In this document: piece after piece, positions 12,000 through 64,000 of the stretch | Position numbering within the stretch: position 1 is the stretch's first letter | Layout: each line of letters begins with the position of its first letter | DNA from: Stramonita haemastoma | Lineage: Eukaryota; Mollusca; Gastropoda; Neogastropoda; Muricidae | DNA: 64,000 nt | Assembly (NCBI GenBank): GCA_030674155.1 | Contig: CM060318.1 | Coordinates: 2,674,589 to 2,738,588 of the forward strand | Direction of reading: 5' to 3' | The notes under the pieces: model-generated | Database searches by the model: none | Seen by the model: only the letters and a program-made list of their open reading frames with translations | Told to the model about the DNA's origin: nothing | Made by a program: the position numbers and the translations under genes

Positions 12000-13945
12000 A
12001 AAAGTGCTACTATCATCTCTTGAATCAGATGGATGCCTACTGCAACTAGGTCTAAACAACTTTACAAAAAAGATGTGTGCGAGTTCTTCATGTCAACTAA
12101 GAGGAGGTGTATTTGGGCGGGAGGTGTGTTCATTTCAGCAGTGTTACCTCTGTTAAGCTCAAACCAAACACAATCAGCAGTGATGATACATACACACACA
12201 ATACAGACACCACAAAGCAGGCTGTTATTTTCCTTAACTGAAAAACAAAGCTCATTATTAAAAAAACAAACAACATTTTTCAGATATATGATGAGCACTG
12301 GACTTAGTTTTATAACAGACCTGCATAGTGTACCAAAGCTTGCTGGTGTGAGAAGAAACAGGGCCTGCAGTATTTCTAGATTGTAGTTTTGTTCATGCTT
12401 TCCAATCCCTGTTAAAACCTTCATCTGTCAGATAAGAGGACTTGGGAATTGTCTCCTGCCTCCCACAATGTGATTTTGTACGTCAAGAGAATGAGAGTAC
12501 TAAAAAATCAAACACGCTGCATGTAACATATCCCTTTTTCAGTTGGTACTACTGGGGCAGAAATTCTGTTTATTTGTTCAGTAACTTGAAGACAAATGCC
12601 TGAATTTTTTTCCCCAGGCGTCTTTTTGTAAAGGAACTAGCAGCTTTGTGTCTGACCCAGTGTTTTTGATATGTGTGTCTTATGAGTCAGGATTCCCAGG
12701 TTCTTGGCCTAGCTGTGATTCTCTGCCTGCTGGGTAACTATCCCAGTAACTGTGGACTGATACACACCAGCTTGGTGGCTTGTGAACTTTCTCTGTGTCT
12801 GGTGCCACCTGTACACTAGCAGATCTAAACAGGAACATTTTTTTAACATCCCCAAAAATAAAAGTTCACTTACGCAAACAAACAAAAATAATCACCGGAA
12901 ACAACCATTCACCTTCCAAACATTTGACAATGTGAAGCACACAAAACTGCTACACTGTATGGCTTGCCATATGGTAGAAACTCAATCGGGAATTACAAAA
13001 TATTCACACTGTGCCTGATGTACAGACTTGGGTCAGAAGAAAAATCAGATTTTGAACTGATCAACAGTAATCTATGAACTGTTAAAAACAACTGATTATA
13101 AGCAATACTGCATAAATGGCAATGTCCATCAACAGTGAATATGAACCTGACAACCCCATCCCCCATGTCATCACAAGCAGTGATTTGGCAAAGATGAAAC
13201 ACAAAAGACAACATCAAAACATCATCAAATTCAGTCATGCGCCGTTTGTTTGCAACCTTTCTTTTTGTGAGGACATCTCAAAATGCATCTAAAACCTCGT
13301 CAACAACTGGTTAAAGAGGTGATACATGCAAATTCCCAGGAGTGAGGCATAACGATATGTACAGACATTTTCCTTACCGATTCACACTGACAGGAGTGAA
13401 GGCCTGAACTTGCTCTACTGCAATATAATTCTGTGTGTTCTGGGGTCTTCGCACTGGACTCAATACATGGCAAAGCTGCAGCACACACGGCACTGTAAGC
13501 TCAAAACCTGCCTGCCACACAGAAAAATATTCTCTGCCAAAATGACCTGTCTTAACATTTCTTTCAGCACTTCAAAGAGGAACACAGAACATAGTGTATA
13601 TGTATGTACACCACATAGATTCCTATCACAGAGAACCATTTTGAAACTCTGTACTGTTTCACTTTGTTTACTTTTGCAATTTAAAAAAAAATATTGATCA
13701 AAGCAAATTTTAGGCGAAAAAGTGAACATTTTGCGAAACCTTGGGCCTGTGCTTTGAGAGTCATGTAAACTGTTTTCCTGATAGCTGAGAAGTCAAAATA
13801 CTGACACAGTCTTCTTATGTAGTGACTCTTAGCCCAAATCAAACCAAGTGATCTTTTTCAACATGGCTTTTTTTGTTTTTAAAACATGTCTTTGCTCCAA
13901 CCTGCATTGCCACACATGCACATTTTTCTCATTTCTTTTTTCAGG
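12000..13945. other. No gene or clear repeat seen
   Basis: AT-rich unique sequence on both strands; open frames here show no domain or codon bias. Confidence 0.5.
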
Positions 13946-14069
13946 TAAAAAGTAAAGGTGTCCCATAACCCATGTGGTCATAGGGGAGTGAGGCATCAGA
14001 GACCTCAGCTTTTCTAGTGGCCAGCATGTTGAGGGCAGCGCCCATCTCCTCTCCCTCGCTGCTTTTAGG
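13946..14069 (-). mobile_element. SINE, family 3, 3' half
   Basis: AAAGGTGTCCCATAACCCAT, GAGACCTCAGCTTTTCTAGT and GCCAGCATGTTGAGGGCAGC match the copy at 10636-10944; the tRNA-like half is absent (5' truncation). Confidence 0.85.
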
Positions 14070-17000
14070 CAGACAAATGAAAACAAGGAGTAAAGGAAAA
14101 CCCCTGGAAGCAGAAAGCCACAGCTCTAGCTTGCAGTCAGTCTGGTTCATTGCAGCCGATCTCAGACACTCAATCTACAGAAATAATTATACATGTACAG
14201 ATGATAACTCACAGGTTAACAGAAACATTCACTTTGGGGAGGGGGATGTGAGAAATGGCAAAGGTATCAGAGATACAACTCCTATATGTTCAGCAAAGAT
14301 CATGTCCAATTCTTTCTGCTTCCATATCAAAAGACTGAACAATGAAAAAGCAAACAGATATTGATAAATGAAAGAAAAAGATGAAAAAATAACAGAATAA
14401 AAACTAGCATAATCAAGAACAAAATGAAAAACTATAATGGAAATCATGACAAGGAATAACTACACTGGTGTGAAATACCATTTCTAGTCCTCCGCTAACA
14501 TATATCAGCCAGATCTTGAGATAAATGTTGTTACTGTATGTCTGTAATAATCTAAAAACAAAACCGAAGTTGATCACACTCTACCATGTAGCAGTTTTGT
14601 TTTTCTGAGGTGCAGAACCCAACATTACTTTCAGAGGACAAAAAATCAATAACCCAAATATCACTTGTGGATGTTTAACTTGGGAAAATGTGCACTTCAA
14701 AATTAAAAACAAAAAACCTTACCAATTTCATTGCCAATATCTGAAGTAAAATTCACGGTTCACTCAAGAATCCATCACAACTCTATGACCAAAGGTAAAA
14801 AATCAACTTACTTTATCACATGTCTGATTGCACAGGTTTAAAACAGGGTACTCTTTTAAAACAATTTTTTTCAAAGACTTGTGTAACATGGTTGTAAGTT
14901 CCAGTTAGTTTTAGAGAGTCTGAATGGTAGTACCTACCTACTGCACTCAAGAAGACCATGAGTGTAAAAAATGTTCATGTTTACCAATTCAACCAACCAC
15001 TTCAATGAATGCTTGGTCATTACACACATGCCATGAAAGCACGTACCCCGCATGCACAACCAACAAGGGTGAATTTCTGACAAACGTGTGACCATGTACC
15101 ACTTCCATGTGCCTATGGAGTACACAGCGCTTAACAAGTGATGATAAAAACTTTTCATGTACCCCATCTGTGCAGGTTCAACACTTATAAGCCTCACACA
15201 TACACACCACATAATACACAACAAAACATGCATATAAGATGGAACTCTTGGAATAAAACAAAGAGTTCAGTAGTTCATAAGATGTAACAGAAAAAAATGG
15301 GTTAAAAGGAGTGAGACATTCTGAAGACTGAAGTTGCAAGAAGATGTAAGAAACAAAGTGGATTGTCAGCACATCTGAGTAATCATTTCCCATAGGTTAC
15401 TACGCTAACTTTTTAAAAAAGAAAAAATAAGAGTTAATTTTGGACAGTGAGATTCAAAATGTTTGAAATAACCATGTCTGCAGTCTGACAAGATTCTGAA
15501 GCCCTGCTGTCTGTCATCAGGAATCCATCTGTCTCTCTGCATCAATGAACTGACATGCACCAGTAACATGGCAACTCACCCTGGCCTTTCTTACTCATAT
15601 TTAGTTACACTTCTTGCCGGGTGAAATTTACAAAATTGTTTTCTGCAATTTTTCAATACAGGTTCTAAAAACCAGTCCTGAATGATGTCTACAGATGAAC
15701 TTTGTCACCTTAGCATTACGATGATGTGTAATTAAGAGAAATGCAAGTTAACTCATGGTCAAATGCATCTTGGTGATCAGCAAAATTATCACTGGTTTGA
15801 ACTATTTCCAGAGACTTGTAAATCCATTTCTTTTTCAAGCTACCATCCTTTTCTTCATCTGCTTTTGCAGCATTTAGGACATTTCCAAACTATTGATTTT
15901 AGTGTGCAATGAATGCCTGATATGACAGTACATTCATCATTCCTAGTGTTCATTAAAACAGTGCAAGGCAGCACAATATGATACCGTCACTCAATCTGCC
16001 ATTCTTTGTCAGACTTTCAAGCATACACTGCAGATAAAAGCACAGAAAGAGCAACTGATCTGATGGAGATAAGTGGAGCCAGTCAGAGTCTCTGTAGACA
16101 GGTCCTTTGAATCAGAAGCAAATCCTGGCAGAACTCATCTTTAATCACACAACGATGGCATTTTCACAAGAAAAACAGACCTCTCCCATCCCCACTCACA
16201 TATCTGTTTCCTAATACTACTTTTCAGAAAAATTAAAGTCTACTTGTAGATGTTGACTTATAGGTGAGATAGTTTGCTCAATGGTCCAGTATAAACGACT
16301 AAATCATTTTTTGATAGACTCATTGCCTGCCTCGCAATTCTTTGTGATTCACCTATTATTCTAACCACAAAAACCAACTTACGCTTATAAGCATGGTGAG
16401 GCACTTGGTAACAATAACAGCAGCAGGTGTCAGCCACCTTTCCCACTCCACTGGGTAAAGGGATTGTCATGAAAGTTCACCTGAAGCTTTAGCTAGCTAG
16501 CTAAGTAAGTAAGTAAGCAGTCGCACACATGCAGCAAAGAAGGGATGCTCTGCACCCAGCCTGAACAAGAGATGTCTAGAAAACATGCATACATATCGCC
16601 CATGCAGCAACATTGTGCCTGACCATAGCTTCTATGTGTAGTTTAGTGAAGTAGTCCTAACATAGCTTGATTCTCGCATATATCAATCAACTTTAGACTC
16701 ACAGTAAAACAATGTCTAACCATAGCTTACATGGTTTACTAAAAACATTAGTTTAGTAAGGTGTGTCTAACAACAGCTTGTATGCATGCCTGGTCATTGG
16801 GTGAGGAGGACTTCAGCTTTACAGTGAGTCACATTACAGATCTGTGCATGTCTGATGATCAATGGCATCAGAACTTTATCACAACAAACCCTTTGTGAAC
16901 CATGGCTTTTCCCTGATAGTTGAAGCTTGTTCTGATCTGTCCTCAGTTTGTGAATGATGTATGTAGCTGACTGTGACAAGCTAATGTCATCAGAACTCTA

Positions 17001-17789
17001 TCAGTGATTCACATACACAACAACCAACAATGCCATCAGCTGACTATACAGATCAGTACGATCACAACACCATCAAACACAGGAAGCATACCAGAACTTT
17101 GGGTCATTTTTGATATGTTACACTTGTAATCCTTTGTGGTTTTTATTTCTTTTTTTTTGCTTTTTAAAGAGCCATGACATAATGGATAAAACACAATTCA
17201 GAAGAAGCAACAGCACAAAAAGAAAAAAAAGAGAGAGGAGTCAAAGGTGGGAGAAGACGGACACAGAAAACGAAGAAAGAGTGAGAGACAGAAAGAGAAT
17301 ACAGAAGGAGGAACACAAAAAATCAACAGCAAAAACAGAAAAACATAACAATAATAAAATGCATACAACAATTGTAACAGCAAAACCCAACAAAACATAC
17401 GCATATTTCCACATCCACCCATTTTGAACAGTCAAACATCACCCTCACAGATTTAATACCTCTCAACAGCTAAGGAACATGGAAGAAATCTTAAAAAACA
17501 AAACGGAAAAGTCAGGAAGCAGAAAGGAACTGAATCAACAAACAAATCAATCATAAAAACGCTGGAAGAATGGCATAGAAGGAACAGTGCGTGTCTGTCA
17601 CCAGCTGGAGCACGGCCCACAGCAGAGGAGGGTGTGCCCTCCACACTCACAGCAGCAGGCAACAACCACCCCCCCCCCCCCCCCACATCCCCAGTCCACA
17701 CACTTTGCACATGCTTTCTCCCAAGGAGGGCAGGTGGTCGGTCAGTCAGAGAGAAGGCAGCACTGCATGTTGAGGCCCCCCCCCCTCCC
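14070..17789 (-). other. 3' flank / possible 3' UTR of the kinase gene
   Basis: Unusually free of microsatellites and SINEs compared with the rest of the window, which would fit a long 3' UTR of the beta-I-like transcript. No coding pattern was seen on either strand. Confidence 0.4.
17142..17147 (-). terminator. Candidate poly-A signal for alternative exon B
   Basis: AATAAA on the minus strand about 640 bases past the exon B stop; ATTAAA also occurs at 17451-17456. Others occur farther on (for example near 12570 and 5688), so the true 3' UTR length is unknown and could be several kilobases. Confidence 0.25.

Positions 17790-64000
<46,211 letters not shown>

Overview
This is eukaryotic DNA, most likely from a mollusc and probably a marine gastropod. 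The organism is inferred from the gene structure and from the style of the tRNA-derived SINEs; nothing in the window fixes the species. The window is AT-rich, intron-rich and crowded with SINEs, LINE relics, two MITEs, minisatellites and long CA/GT, CT/GA and poly-C tracts.

There is one clearly recognisable protein gene. It is a conventional (calcium- and diacylglycerol-dependent) protein kinase C on the minus strand, covering about 45 kb from 63137 down to 17790. Fourteen coding exons could be placed to the base from splice sites and reading phase. In transcript order they are: C1B (63029-63137, 45640-45768), C2 (42649-42805, 41029-41260), hinge plus glycine loop (37764-37892), catalytic core (36710-36882, 35015-35106, 34245-34307, 33080-33218, 31621-31701, 31130-31236, 28804-28944), and two alternative last exons (25042-25200, 17790-17942). 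The pseudosubstrate and C1A exons must lie beyond 64000.

The most interesting result is the pair of alternative 3' exons. Each encodes a complete C-terminal tail with turn motif, hydrophobic motif and stop codon. The nearer one resembles vertebrate PKC beta-II and the farther one beta-I, in the same order as in the vertebrate PRKCB gene and with the same tail lengths (52 and 50 residues). The near exon has a strong acceptor and the far exon a weak one, which suggests regulated choice. Two kinase exons (36710-36882 and 31130-31236) are each one base short in a C run. Because every other site in the gene is intact, assembly error is the likelier cause.

Layout by region: 1-6300 holds SINEs and a local tandem duplication. 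A possible unrelated plus-strand terminal exon is at 6324-6453. 6.5-17.8 kb is the 3' flank or 3' UTR, with a decayed LINE and two SINEs. 17.8-45.8 kb is the compact part of the kinase gene, with a piggyBac-like MITE (29701-30757) and a Harbinger-like MITE (41734-42260) in introns. 45.8-63.0 kb is one 17-kb intron with a LINE 3' relic, a noisy 50-bp minisatellite and a 4.5-kb series of four diverged tandem modules of unknown nature.
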